Source: Plotosus lineatus (taxonomy: Eukaryota > Chordata > Actinopteri > Siluriformes > Plotosidae). Taken from it: DNA of 64,000 nt. Location: assembly GCA_024760905.1 (NCBI GenBank), contig CM045734.1, positions 40,470,564 to 40,534,563 on the forward strand. Direction: 5' to 3'. The position numbers were made by a program, and so were the translations under genes. Under the pieces are notes generated by a model. It had not been told where the DNA came from, ran no database searches, and worked only from the letters and a program-made list of their open reading frames with translations. Positions 57,601 through 62,245 of this stretch are shown piece by piece. How positions within the stretch are numbered: position 1 is the stretch's first letter; every line of letters begins with the position of its first letter.

Positions 57601-59657
57601 GTGCCAGGTCTCAAGTCAGAGACACCAGTGACAAGAGTGTCAACTGAAAACAACCACAGTTTCCTTCGACTATAACAGTTATTCCTGTTTTAATGTCCTT
57701 TATACCTTCAGCCCAGTGATCTATAGAAACATATACAGTATTTCAAATCCTGAGCACAGAACTTGTTATTTTTTTAGAGGTTCTGTATGAAGCCGGCATG
57801 CTACTTTCACCACCATTTTGACTTTATAATAAAAATAATTTTGAATCTACGCATCTGTTTAAGATTTGATCAATCTCACTATCAGTCTACCCATGTAGTT
57901 GGACAGCTGATAAGGACAATGTCCAGTGGGAGTGTTAGACAAAAATGCAAAAGAGATGAACAAATTTGCACCTTTCACAAGGAGTAGACAACAGAAATGT
58001 AGAAAGTCTGGAGAAGTCTAAGATTGATTTTGTTCAATTTACACTTTAACTTTTTGCACATTTTCTTTATTAACAAAAAAAATTATATGTCGGTCCAACC
58101 AACCAACCAAAAAAAAAAAAATAATAATAGCATACTCTTGGATTTAGCTATCTACTTGTATCTACACCAATCAGCCATAACATTAACATTACCTGACTGG
58201 TCTGTGACTAGGCATTAACCATACAGATACAGTGGTTGGTGCTGCAGTTGCTCTCCTGCTGCTCCAGAGCAGACATATAAGCCTTCGCTCACCACGTACA
58301 TCAGTGAGCATTGAGCACCCAGGATAGTCTTTCCAGTTCACCGGTTGTCTGACTTCGACCATCTTTAACAGGTACTTTAAGATAAAACACCCCATAAAAC
58401 CTGCTATTTTAAATATACTAAACAGACCCAGTCAATTAGCTAATGTTTTTAATGTTCTGGCTGATCAGGGTCTATTCTCCAAAACCACAATGCATCTGTA
58501 GAGCCACAGACCAGTCATGCGGTGTTAATGTTACGGCAGATCAGTGTAATATGCTACGTACTCTGCCCCTCTTGAGGGAAACTATACAAGATTCTGAATA
58601 TGTGTGCAGGCCTCAGGTTTCCATGTTCTCTTAATCCAGAGACAGCACAATGAGGATATTGATCCTCAGACACTTCCTCATGATAAGCACTAATGCCTTC
58701 CTGCTGACCAGTTCATACGTACACAGGGAGAGCTTACATCATACTGTAGAGAGGACATGCTGGAAAAACTAGCATCACCAAGGTCTTAAACTGGTGAGAA
58801 ACATTAACACTGAATGTCAAAGATTACAAATAGTTCTCATTAATCAGTGTGACTGTTGGACAGTAAAAACAAAGTAAGCAAAAAGCTATCAATCCACTGG
58901 ACAGTTAGCTTCTTTAGCTAATACACAAGTTTCCAACATCTAAATAAGATCTCTCTTTTCTACCTGGTAGACAGGAGCACTCGTAGTCTGTGTCCCCAAT
59001 CTGGACACATGTCCCACCGTGATGGCACGGTGATGGGCTGCAGGGTTGATACAAAGTCTCGCAGTATTTCCCTGTGTACTCGGCTGGGCAGTTGCAGCGA
59101 TAGGTGCCCACTTCGTTCACGCACACACCATTCTTGCAGGGAGATGGAATCAGAGCACACTCATTAACATCTTGCTTACAAGTCTCCCCTGTGAAGGAGG
59201 GTGTGCACCTGCAGATATAATTTGAGTCAAATGGATTGCATGTGCCTCCGTTGGCACAAGGGTTTGAGGCACAAGGGTCAGCCTGCTGGCAGTTTTTACC
59301 TGAAAAATGGAATAGTACTTAATCAGTAGATGTCATACTCACTTAGATTAAATCACGGATTTAATGGGTCATTTGGGATATAACAAGTTCTCACCAGTCC
59401 AGCCTGGAGGACATTTGCACTTGAACGTATGGACACTGGTTAGTTCGCACGTCCCGCCATTTCCACAAGGAGAGCTCCGGCATGGGTTGTCAGTGGGTGT
59501 GAGGCATCGTGGGTCCATGTAACCCAGCTGACAACGGCAGACATAGTCCACTTTGTTGTCGCGGATATTCGGTTGGCAAATGCCTTTATTCCAGCAAGGA
59601 TTTGACAGGCATGGGTTGGACAGCTGACAAGCTGGGCCAAAATATTTGTCAGGACAC
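23822..59657 (-). CDS. notch1: notch1 receptor, exons 3-34 (5' end outside window)
   Basis: Single-pass type I receptor for Delta/Serrate ligands; gamma-secretase releases an intracellular domain that activates RBPJ targets. 32 exons with canonical splice sites give one open frame of 7300 nt (2432 whole codons and a stop). Domain order: EGF repeats 1 (second half) to 36, with EGF11-12 intact; three LNR modules; heterodimerisation domain; one membrane span ([19 protein letters not shown]); RAM with LWFP; ankyrin repeats; TAD; and PEST ending HIPEQFK. EGF exon lengths agree with human NOTCH1 boundaries as I recall them, and the protein is closer to NOTCH1 than to NOTCH2/3 throughout. Differences from human: no RRRR S1 site, S3 Gly-Met, degron LTPSPGS, EGF5 one residue short. 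The signal peptide and first half of EGF1 are missing from the window. The fish a/b paralogue is not resolved. Confidence 0.96.
25387..25484 (-). CDS. notch1: notch1 exon 33: ankyrin repeat
   Basis: 98 nt. [20 protein letters not shown], then [19 protein letters not shown] donor. Confidence 0.95.
25657..25804 (-). CDS. notch1: notch1 exon 32: ankyrin repeats
   Basis: 148 nt. [20 protein letters not shown], then [26 protein letters not shown] donor. Confidence 0.95.
25805..26612. other. notch1 intron 31, low-coordinate part
   Basis: Holds a SINE-C tail fragment at about 25955-26065 (CCGACTCCGGGCGAGGGCGG) and an A-run near 26238. Otherwise AT-rich intron with no other feature recognised. Confidence 0.5.
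26613..27211 (+). mobile_element. hAT-like non-autonomous element (hAT-E)
   Basis: Ends CAGTGCTTCTCAAATAG and, inverted, CAGTGCTTCTCAATTATT. Flanked by ATATACAA (26605-26612) and ATATACAG (27212-27219), an 8-bp target duplication with one mismatch, as hAT transposases make. Too short to encode a transposase; no DDE motif seen. A related copy lies in the nest at 43130-44345. Confidence 0.82.
27676..27974 (-). CDS. notch1: notch1 exon 31: ankyrin repeats
   Basis: 299 nt. [20 protein letters not shown], then [20 protein letters not shown] and [26 protein letters not shown] donor in phase 0. Confidence 0.96.
28130..28410. mobile_element. SINE-C tail fragments
   Basis: Two diverged tail-like pieces in notch1 intron 30: ACCACATAATCCTATTTGGG and CTGCTTAATCTTATTGGGG, each followed by CAGC-type blocks. 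Confidence 0.5.
29148..29480 (+). mobile_element. SINE-C copy (+)
   Basis: tRNA-like head GGTGGTTAGCACGTCCGCC and B-box GGGTTCGATTTCG, then GGGTTTCCTCCGGGTACTCC. The tail is divergent. Confidence 0.75.
29560..29765 (-). mobile_element. SINE-C copy (-)
   Basis: Minus-oriented partner of the preceding copy, with GGGCAGCACAGTGGCATCG at the head (read on the minus strand) and TTTGGACTGTAAGAGGAAGC in the body. Confidence 0.72.
30565..30750 (-). CDS. Unidentified terminal-exon-like ORF inside notch1 intron 30
   Basis: I do not recognise this. On the minus strand a strong acceptor (pyrimidine tract TTTTTTTCTTTTCAG ending at 30751) opens a 61-codon frame with no internal stop, ending in TGA at 30565-30567. 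It begins [14 protein letters not shown] and includes [25 protein letters not shown] and ENRSIPP. The composition is protein-like (charged, with a plausible amphipathic helix). It is not notch1: splicing from notch1 exon 30 (phase 1) would give GAG then TAG. No partner exon or repeat match was found nearby. Options: last exon of a nested or alternative gene, a retrocopied gene fragment, or chance. Confidence 0.4.
   Translation of the reverse strand, partial: SSYFSDGEQDIKRVFKTDAFLKNRSQQLEYTAPLGKEIDFKDWLKALNLGECAQENRSIPP
31083..31293 (-). mobile_element. SINE-C fragment (-)
   Basis: Contains ATGTGCATGTCTTTGGGCTG, then CCTGCTTGCTATGAGGTAGA and a GGTGCCGCCC end. Confidence 0.65.
31433..31467. 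repeat. (TA)n microsatellite
   Basis: Short TA run abutting MITE-D. Confidence 0.85.
31468..31830 (-). mobile_element. MITE-D copy 3, truncated
   Basis: Starts AGGGATCCCTCACTTTCC. It lost part of the subterminal region and its far end runs into a (TA)n array (31817-31882). Confidence 0.75.
31817..31882. repeat. (TA)n microsatellite
   Basis: TA array, slightly interrupted, about 35 bp before exon 30's donor. Confidence 0.9.
31916..32078 (-). CDS. notch1: notch1 exon 30
   Basis: 163 nt. [20 protein letters not shown], then [20 protein letters not shown] and CMDVNVRGP; leads into the ankyrin domain. GTAAGG donor. Confidence 0.94.
32087..32130. repeat. (CA)n microsatellite
   Basis: CA array immediately upstream (minus strand) of the exon 30 acceptor, so it forms a (TG)n tract in the intron next to the splice site. 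Confidence 0.9.
32443..32530 (-). CDS. notch1: notch1 exon 29
   Basis: 88 nt. [20 protein letters not shown], then EQVDTKRFR; the linker between RAM and ankyrin repeats. GTAAGT donor in phase 0. Confidence 0.93.
32784..32997 (-). CDS. notch1: notch1 exon 28: membrane span and RAM
   Basis: 214 nt. [20 protein letters not shown] starts the juxtamembrane and span; the stop-transfer [17 protein letters not shown] carries the RBPJ-binding LWFP motif, then [16 protein letters not shown]. The expected S3 Val is Met (codon 32906-32908). Confidence 0.95.
33673..33700. repeat. (GA)n microsatellite
   Basis: GA dinucleotide run in notch1 intron 27. Confidence 0.9.
33830..34178 (-). mobile_element. SINE-C, near full length
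   Basis: Tail TTAATCCTATCAGGGTCACA, body ATATGCATGTCTTTAGATTG, head end GTACTCCACTGTGCTTCCC. Confidence 0.72.
34236..34281. repeat. (GT)n microsatellite
   Basis: GT run with a single interruption. Confidence 0.9.
34413..34497 (+). mobile_element. SINE-B head fragment
   Basis: Head GGGCAGTGGTGGCCTGGTGG with B-box GGGGTTCAAGTCCC, cut at GTTGTCACTG. The following Tigger-like element begins 15 bp later. Confidence 0.75.
34863..34948. repeat. (TA)n microsatellite, about 43 units
   Basis: Perfect TA array inside Tigger-like element 2. Confidence 0.97.
36043..36106. repeat. (CA)n microsatellite, about 32 units
   Basis: Perfect CA array inside Tigger-like element 2. The long Cys-Val ORF over it is an artefact. 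Confidence 0.97.
36468..36616 (-). CDS. notch1: notch1 exon 27: HD domain (C-terminal half)
   Basis: 149 nt, after an intron of only 82 bp. [20 protein letters not shown], then [20 protein letters not shown]. Ends at the S2 region (PIKTAR). The GTAAGT donor is in phase 1. Confidence 0.92.
36699..37079 (-). CDS. notch1: notch1 exon 26: LNR-C and HD domain (N-terminal half)
   Basis: 381 nt, about 51 nt shorter than human exon 26. LNR-C reads [20 protein letters not shown]; then [20 protein letters not shown]. It ends [19 protein letters not shown] with no RXRR or RRRR motif where human has RQRRELD-type furin cleavage. Confidence 0.93.
37335..37906 (-). CDS. notch1: notch1 exon 25: EGF35-36, LNR-A, LNR-B
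   Basis: 572 nt. EGF35 starts [22 protein letters not shown]36 includes [24 protein letters not shown] contains [20 protein letters not shown] and [23 protein letters not shown] with LFDGFDC. The LNRs cover the S2 site and keep the receptor off without ligand. Confidence 0.95.
38150..38262 (-). CDS. notch1: notch1 exon 24: EGF34
   Basis: 113 nt. [20 protein letters not shown], then [22 protein letters not shown] donor, phase 0. Confidence 0.92.
38423..38680 (-). CDS. notch1: notch1 exon 23: EGF32-33
   Basis: 258 nt. [20 protein letters not shown], then [20 protein letters not shown] and [20 protein letters not shown]. Ends CRTGYTG at GTGCAA. Confidence 0.94.
38787..39275 (+). mobile_element. 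MITE-D copy 4 (complete reference copy)
   Basis: 489 bp. Ends CAGGGATCCCTCGCTACTT and, inverted, CAGGGATCCCTCACTTTCC, flanked by TA on both sides. The interior is AT-rich with a GT-rich patch and no ORF, so it is non-autonomous. Lies in notch1 intron 22. Confidence 0.88.
39448..39580 (-). CDS. notch1: notch1 exon 22: EGF31
   Basis: 133 nt. [20 protein letters not shown], then [21 protein letters not shown] chose the GTCAGG donor because it keeps the family length. A GTACCT 6 nt downstream is an in-frame alternative. Confidence 0.9.
39750..40095 (-). mobile_element. SINE-C, near full length
   Basis: Tail ATTATATTAGGGTCACAGGG, body ATGTGCATGTATTTGGACC, head end ACCATGCCGCC after CTTCTTGCTGTGAGGTGG. 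Confidence 0.7.
40110..40862 (+). mobile_element. Tigger/pogo-like element 3 with DNA-binding-domain remnant
   Basis: 753 bp. Ends CTGTATTTTCCGGACTACAC and, inverted, a related CTGACCGTATTTTCTGTAC, flanked by TA. It carries only the N-terminal part of a pogo-type transposase (separate entry). Confidence 0.78.
40312..40750 (+). pseudogene. pogo/CENP-B-type transposase N-terminus, broken
   Basis: Starts ATG at 40312 with [20 protein letters not shown], typical of the first helix-turn-helix of Tigger-like transposases, then an early stop. Later frames give [37 protein letters not shown] and [10 protein letters not shown], consistent with the second (CENP-B-like) HTH. The DDE catalytic domain is entirely absent before the far terminal repeat. 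Cannot transpose itself. Confidence 0.72.
41025..41290 (+). mobile_element. SINE-C copy (+), 5'-truncated
   Basis: Body GGTTTCCTCTGGGTGCTCTG and CAAAGACATGCACATTAGCC, tail ending AATTAATAAATGAATGAATT, about 35 bp from exon 21. Confidence 0.7.
41327..41511 (-). CDS. notch1: notch1 exon 21: EGF29-30
   Basis: 185 nt. [20 protein letters not shown], then [20 protein letters not shown] and [16 protein letters not shown] donor. Confidence 0.94.
41608..41761 (-). CDS. notch1: notch1 exon 20: EGF28, start of EGF29
   Basis: 154 nt. [19 protein letters not shown], then [26 protein letters not shown] donor. Confidence 0.93.
41938..42272 (+). mobile_element. SINE-B1, full length
   Basis: Head AAGCAGTAGTGGCCTAGTGG with B-box GGGGTTCAAGTC, body TTATCAAAGGCCACCC, tail AAGACCCTAATTAGGATTAA and AATGAATGAATG. 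Lies in notch1 intron 19. Confidence 0.85.
42358..42559 (-). CDS. notch1: notch1 exon 19: EGF26-27
   Basis: 202 nt. [20 protein letters not shown], then [20 protein letters not shown] and [22 protein letters not shown] donor in phase 0. Confidence 0.94.
42622..42660. repeat. (TAA)n microsatellite
   Basis: About 13 trinucleotide units. Confidence 0.92.
43130..44345 (+). mobile_element. hAT-E relative, split by an insertion
   Basis: Shares GGTGTGATGCCAG and CCTAGGGAACATGC with 26613-27211, and the end AATAATTGAGAAGCACTG. It is interrupted at AGAATTA|AGTGTAATTG by the element at 43234-44068. The first end is not preserved. Confidence 0.65.
43234..44068. mobile_element. TIR element F, inside hAT-E
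   Basis: 835 bp. Ends CCATATTCGACATAAGCG and, inverted, CGGTGTTCGACGTGATAAGC, flanked by a duplicated TA. Removing it restores contiguous hAT-E sequence. Confidence 0.65.
44537..44872. other. notch1 intron 18, unannotated part
   Basis: Between the nest and the exon 18 donor; no repeat or exon recognised. Confidence 0.4.
44873..45101 (-). CDS. notch1: notch1 exon 18: EGF24-25, start of EGF26
   Basis: 229 nt. [20 protein letters not shown], then [20 protein letters not shown] and [20 protein letters not shown]. Ends DCTE(S) at GTAAAA. Confidence 0.93.
45187..45339 (-). CDS. notch1: notch1 exon 17: EGF23, start of EGF24
   Basis: 153 nt. [20 protein letters not shown], then [21 protein letters not shown] donor in phase 1. 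Confidence 0.93.
45500..45619 (-). CDS. notch1: notch1 exon 16: EGF22
   Basis: 120 nt. [20 protein letters not shown], then [23 protein letters not shown] donor. Confidence 0.93.
45620..46429. other. notch1 intron 15, low-repeat part
   Basis: No repeat family recognised. Relatively GC-balanced and unique-looking, so a possible site for conserved non-coding sequence; no motif supports that directly. Confidence 0.35.
46430..47175 (-). mobile_element. SINE-C split by SINE-B2
   Basis: Minus-oriented. The first half (to 46588) and second half (from 47002) rejoin across the SINE-B2 at the duplicated TGGGCACTTTA. Confidence 0.7.
46589..47001 (+). mobile_element. SINE-B2 with internal tandem expansion
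   Basis: Head GGGCAGTGGTGGCCTAGTGG, then an extra block of about 70 bp of GGTATAGCTA-type repeats (about 46612-46682) between the A and B boxes, then B-box GGGGTTCGCGTCCC. Tail GATGATTCACTGTGGCGACC with AAAGAAGAAAGAAG. 11-bp target duplication TGGGCACTTTA at 46578-46588 and 47002-47012. Confidence 0.88.
47190..47500 (-). mobile_element. SINE-C copy (-)
   Basis: Diverged tail CAGCTTAATCTTACTATTAA, body ATATGCATGTCTCCGAGTTG, incomplete head near 47490. Confidence 0.6.
47607..47720 (-). CDS. notch1: notch1 exon 15: EGF21
   Basis: 114 nt. [20 protein letters not shown], then [23 protein letters not shown] donor. Confidence 0.94.
47809..47954 (-). CDS. notch1: notch1 exon 14: EGF20
   Basis: 146 nt. 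[20 protein letters not shown], then [20 protein letters not shown]. Ends GFSG at GTTAGT. Confidence 0.92.
48405..48720 (-). mobile_element. SINE tail fragment joined to SINE-B2 fragment
   Basis: 48405-48515 is C-type tail (CATTTTCTGAAACGCTTTATC) and 48516-48720 is the minus-oriented SINE-B2 body and head (GACAGTGAGAGACACGGCC). Confidence 0.65.
48721..49058. other. notch1 intron 13, unannotated part
   Basis: AT-rich; nothing recognised. Confidence 0.35.
49059..49251 (-). CDS. notch1: notch1 exon 13: EGF18-19
   Basis: 193 nt. [35 protein letters not shown] and [15 protein letters not shown]. Ends in phase 2 at GTATGA. Confidence 0.93.
49252..49826. other. notch1 intron 12, unique-looking
   Basis: No repeat recognised. 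49370-49760 is less AT-rich than neighbouring introns, with no splice-flanked coding frame. Candidate conserved non-coding element by exclusion only. Confidence 0.35.
49827..49937 (-). CDS. notch1: notch1 exon 12: EGF17
   Basis: 111 nt. [20 protein letters not shown], then [23 protein letters not shown] donor. Confidence 0.93.
50024..50483 (+). mobile_element. MITE-D copy 5
   Basis: Ends CAGGGATCCCTCGCTACTTC and, inverted, CAGGGATCCCTCACTGTCC, flanked by TA. Lies in notch1 intron 11. Confidence 0.87.
50553..50786 (-). CDS. notch1: notch1 exon 11: EGF15-16
   Basis: 234 nt. [18 protein letters not shown], then [20 protein letters not shown] and [18 protein letters not shown]. Ends PTGTSG at GTGAGG. 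Confidence 0.93.
50787..51289. other. notch1 intron 10, unannotated part
   Basis: No repeat or exon recognised on either strand. Confidence 0.35.
51350..51553 (-). mobile_element. SINE-C fragment, strongly diverged
   Basis: Head-side block: AAATCCTCACACAGAAACACC, ACCATCTTGCTCTGAGGCAG and TACGCCATGGTGCTC. Confidence 0.5.
51946..52287 (+). mobile_element. SINE-B1, full length
   Basis: Head GGCAGTAGTGGCCTAGTGGT with B-box GAGGTTCAAGCCCC, C-type tail to GAAAATGAACTGA. Exact 14-bp target duplication ACTACAGTGTAGCA at 51932-51945 and 52288-52301. Confidence 0.9.
52410..52760 (+). mobile_element. SINE-C copy (+)
   Basis: Head GTGATGGCACAGTGGTTATC, body GGGTTTACTCCGGGTACTCC, tail AAGCAGTTTAGAAAATAAAT. 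Confidence 0.72.
52791..52963 (+). mobile_element. SINE with LINE2-like 3' tail
   Basis: Head AGGGTAGTGGTTCATGCGAT with a diverged B-box, then CCTTGAGCAAGACCCTTAAC. The tail CGCTCTGGATAAGAGCATCT resembles the 3' end shared by fish L2-type LINEs and V-SINEs. Confidence 0.7.
53119..53232 (-). CDS. notch1: notch1 exon 10: EGF14
   Basis: 114 nt. [20 protein letters not shown], then [19 protein letters not shown] donor. Confidence 0.93.
53233..54711. other. notch1 intron 9, low-repeat
   Basis: About 1.5 kb with no recognised repeat apart from an A-run near 53500. One of the longest repeat-free intron stretches in the window. No coding exon seen. Confidence 0.4.
54712..54825 (-). CDS. notch1: notch1 exon 9: EGF13
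   Basis: 114 nt. [20 protein letters not shown], then [22 protein letters not shown] donor. Confidence 0.93.
55073..55258 (-). CDS. notch1: notch1 exon 8: EGF11-12 (ligand-binding)
   Basis: 186 nt. EGF11 [19 protein letters not shown] and EGF12 [20 protein letters not shown]. The EGF12 O-fucose site (CRNDATC) that matters for Delta/Jagged binding is kept. Confidence 0.94.
55448..55730 (-). mobile_element. SINE-A, near full length
   Basis: Minus orientation. The head starts GGGGCCGGTGGTGTAGAGG at about 55728, with GAGTTCAAATCCC, GTGCTAAGACCCCTGG and CTGCAATGGACTAGCGTCC. Confidence 0.82.
55811..55966 (-). CDS. notch1: notch1 exon 7: EGF10, start of EGF11
   Basis: 156 nt. [20 protein letters not shown] opens EGF10; ends in DVDECSLG of EGF11 at GTAAAC. 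Confidence 0.92.
56092..56325 (-). CDS. notch1: notch1 exon 6: EGF8-9
   Basis: 234 nt. Encodes [20 protein letters not shown], then [20 protein letters not shown]. Ends CPPGRTG. Confidence 0.93.
56447..56569 (-). CDS. notch1: notch1 exon 5: EGF7
   Basis: 123 nt, the same as human. Encodes [14 protein letters not shown], then [20 protein letters not shown] donor. Confidence 0.93.
56649..56923. mobile_element. Foldback hAT-like MITE
   Basis: 275 bp, almost entirely an inverted repeat. The outer arms are identical for about 95 bp from CAGGGGTGTCAAACTCGTGC, then diverge toward the centre (GTGCTCTGTACAGAG). Exact 8-bp target duplication AATTAGAA at 56641-56648 and 56924-56931. Lies in notch1 intron 4. 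Confidence 0.93.
56972..57453 (+). mobile_element. MITE-D copy 6
   Basis: Starts TAGGAATCCCTCGCTACTTC (first base mutated) and ends GAAAGTGAGGGATCCCTA. The interior matches the family. Confidence 0.85.
57454..58163. other. notch1 intron 4, unannotated part
   Basis: AT-rich, no exon or repeat recognised apart from an A-run near 58110. Confidence 0.4.
58164..58547. mobile_element. TIR element H with an extra terminal repeat
   Basis: Left end ACACCAATCAGCCATAACATT. A first inverted end (ACCCTGATCAGCCAGAACATT, read on minus) is at 58451-58471 and a second (ACACTGATCTGCCGTAACATT) at 58527-58547. No ORF of note. These resemble the common fish repeat starting with a CAATCAGCCATAACATTAA motif. Confidence 0.65.
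58964..59299 (-). CDS. notch1: notch1 exon 4: EGF4, EGF5, EGF6
   Basis: 336 nt, one codon shorter than human (339 by my count). EGF5 reads [13 protein letters not shown], with four rather than five residues between Cys2 and Cys3. The acceptor at 59300-59301 gives [10 protein letters not shown]. Confidence 0.93.
59395..59657 (-). CDS. notch1: notch1 exon 3: EGF1 (end), EGF2, EGF3
   Basis: 263 nt. Opens with one base finishing a codon, then [14 protein letters not shown]2 starts [12 protein letters not shown] and EGF3 [16 protein letters not shown]. Ends GWTG at GTGAGA. Confidence 0.93.
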
Positions 59658-60028
59658 CTTAAAAAAAGAACCATGAGTCAGGTGAAAAAAAAATTGCTTG
59701 CTGTATTAAATGATATCAAGTAAACAGAGTTAATAGATGACATCAGAAACACTGCTTTTGTTTGATATTCTCCCCATAGAATCCAGAATCTTTAGTATTG
59801 AGTGCCTGGCATCTGATCATAACCAACTGGTAATTTAACTACAGGAAGACTGTAATGTGAGAGCAAAGAGAGAATTATGCTGTCGAGTGAATTTCTGACA
59901 TTAAATGTGTAGTTCTAACAGTGGCTGTAAAGACGTAGCCCAACAACCACAAAAAGGGAAAACATGAGCACATGACTACTGAGGCTAAAACCAAAATGGT
60001 ACATGGGCACGGAGTTCGCAAACTCATG

Positions 60029-60170
60029 CCCCACACACACACACAAACACACACACACATCAAAAGGTTGCCGATTAGATTACAACAACTGGTGTGTAGT
60101 CATATTCACAGTGTGTGTATGTGCATGTGTGTGTGTGTGTGTGTGTGTGTGTCTGTGTGTGCGTGCCTGC
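60029..60170. repeat. (CA)n and (GT)n runs
   Basis: A CA-rich run at 60029-60060 and a GT run at 60108-60165, inverted relative to each other in notch1 intron 2. Confidence 0.85.
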
Positions 60171-60714
60171 TCAACCACACAGATGAAAATTTAAATTTAA
60201 AGGTTACAATAATCAAATGGCTGTTGAAGCAAACACACGTGTTCACTATTCTTTCCTGAGGCACCAATTAAAATCATGCAGACAATTCAGATTCTTGATT
60301 CTGTCTTTGCTAAAATGTTATAGAAAGCAGTTTTATGGAACTTGTGGGCAAGTCATCTTGTGCAAGATGTTCAGAAAACATCGGGTCTTTGTCTGTCCTG
60401 CATCTAGAACCAACTACCCAGGGCTCAAAAATCAGCCCATCAGTACATTCTGAGTGGCTCACACGAAAGGTACTGTGGTATAAAATATAAACCACTTGAC
60501 ACTTGTATACTTGTTGCTGTGGATTCATGCACCTACTATATAGGTTTCTTGTCTAATAAGCAAACCATTAAAATATATTCAGTTATATCAACTATCTAGT
60601 GCCTCAGTCGTAGGACGACCATTGGCGACTCGCCATGAAGGATAACGCCCTGGCTATCATCTTCATAGAGGTTTTCTTGGCAGTATTAGTGCAGTGGTTT
60701 ACCATGGCCTTCAA

Positions 60715-60925
60715 CACGATGCGAACCTACGGGCAATTTAGAACAGCCAATTAACCGACTGTGCATGTCTTTGGATTGTGGGAGGAAGCTGGAGCACCCG
60801 GAGGAAACCTACACAAGCACGGGGAGAACATGCAAACTCTACACAGAAACACCCAGGCCAGGAATTGAACCCAAGCCTTCTTGCTGTGAGGCGGACATAC
60901 TAACCACTACACCACCATAACGCCA
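60715..60925 (-). mobile_element. SINE-C copy (-)
   Basis: Body GTGCATGTCTTTGGATTGTG, GAGGAAACCTACACAAGCAC, head TTCTTGCTGTGAGGCGG. Confidence 0.75.
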
Positions 60926-60969
60926 GTTATATAACGCCAGTTATATCATAACCTTCATAAACACACTTT

Positions 60970-61436
60970 TCATTGCCAATCTTCTTCTACTTTTCCTTTC
61001 GGCGGTTCCCTTCAGGGGTCGCCACAGCAAACCATCCATCTCCATCTCACCATATCCTCTGCATCTTCTACTCTTACTCCAACTACCTTCATGTCCTCCT
61101 TCACCACATCCATAAATCTTCTCTTTGGTCTTCCTCTGGGCCTTCTGCCTGGTAGTTCCAACCTCAGCATCCTACTACCAATATACTCACTATCCCTCCT
61201 CTGTACATGTCCAAACCATCTCAATCTAGCCTCTCTGACTTTGTCTCCAAAACCTCTAACATGTGCTGTCCCTCTGATGTACTCATTCCTGATCTTATCC
61301 ATCCTCCTTACTCCTAAAGAGAACCTCAACATTTTTATCTCTGCTACCTCCAGCTCTGCCTCCTGTCTTTTCCCCAGTGCCACTGTTTCTAAACCATACA
61401 ACATCGCTGGCCTCATCACCGTCTTGTACACTTTTT
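60970..61436 (-). mobile_element. LINE-beta 3' fragment
   Basis: Minus strand. MYKTVMRPAMLYGLETVALG, then RIRNEYIRGTAHVRGFGDKV, RLRWFGHVQRRDSEYIGSRM and GRRPRGRPKRRFMDVVKED. It ends at the GTGGCGACCCCTGAAGGG tail. 5'-truncated. Confidence 0.9.
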
Positions 61437-61522
61437 TGCCAATGTACTACCAAATTAAATCAATAAACTGTCACACAAAAAGTGGGTCAACTTAAAAAAA
61501 AATATATATATATAAAATAATA

Positions 61523-61994
61523 CAGGGATCCCTCACTTTCTGTGGTTAATTGGGCCCGAGATTCCCCCACGACCACCAAATTCCACAAAGTAGGATCACC
61601 ACCACCATCCCCCAACTGACGTATGCATGCACGTATATGTGCATATAATATCAATAAATACATATTCAATGCTATAAATGCTTATAATAACAATTGAACA
61701 TTAAAACATAATGCATAAGATGTAAATAAAATATAAATACTCACATATATAGACACACTCGCACACACAGATGTGCACCTCACATAAAAATGGAAGTAGT
61801 TTTGATGGGTTGTTTTTTGTTTTGTGTTTGTTTAGGGTTTTTTTTTTTGTATACGTGGCCTTGTTTATTTAGCTTTTTCCTGTGTCTTTCCCCCCTATTC
61901 TTACTTAATTTCCTTATTTTTTAGTTTGATGAATATTAAAAAAAAAAAAAAAAAAAACGCGATGCACTGAAGCGCAAAGTTGCGAGGGATCCTG
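61523..61994 (-). mobile_element. MITE-D copy 7
   Basis: Ends CAGGGATCCCTCACTTTC and, inverted, CAGGATCCCTCGCAACTTTG, flanked by TA. Minus orientation. Confidence 0.87.
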
Positions 61995-62034
61995 TATATA
62001 CTATCATGTTGTGTTTGGGGCAAAACACACGACC

Positions 62035-62245
62035 ATTCACACACATACCTTGGGGCATTTTGAAACAGATATACTAGTATATGTCTTTGGACTGTAGGAG
62101 GAAGCCAGAGTAACCAAAGATAGCCCACACAGGCAAGGGGCGAAGATATAAATGCTTTATGGAAATGCCAGAGCCTGGGAATTGAACCCAGGACCGTCTT
62201 ACCGTGAGGTGGACATGCTAACCATTATGCCACCGTGCTGCCAGC
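62035..62245 (-). mobile_element. SINE-C copy (-)
   Basis: Body ATATGTCTTTGGACTGTAGG, head ACCGTGAGGTGGACATGCTA with a GGCAGCACGGTGGCATAATG start read on the minus strand. Confidence 0.75.
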
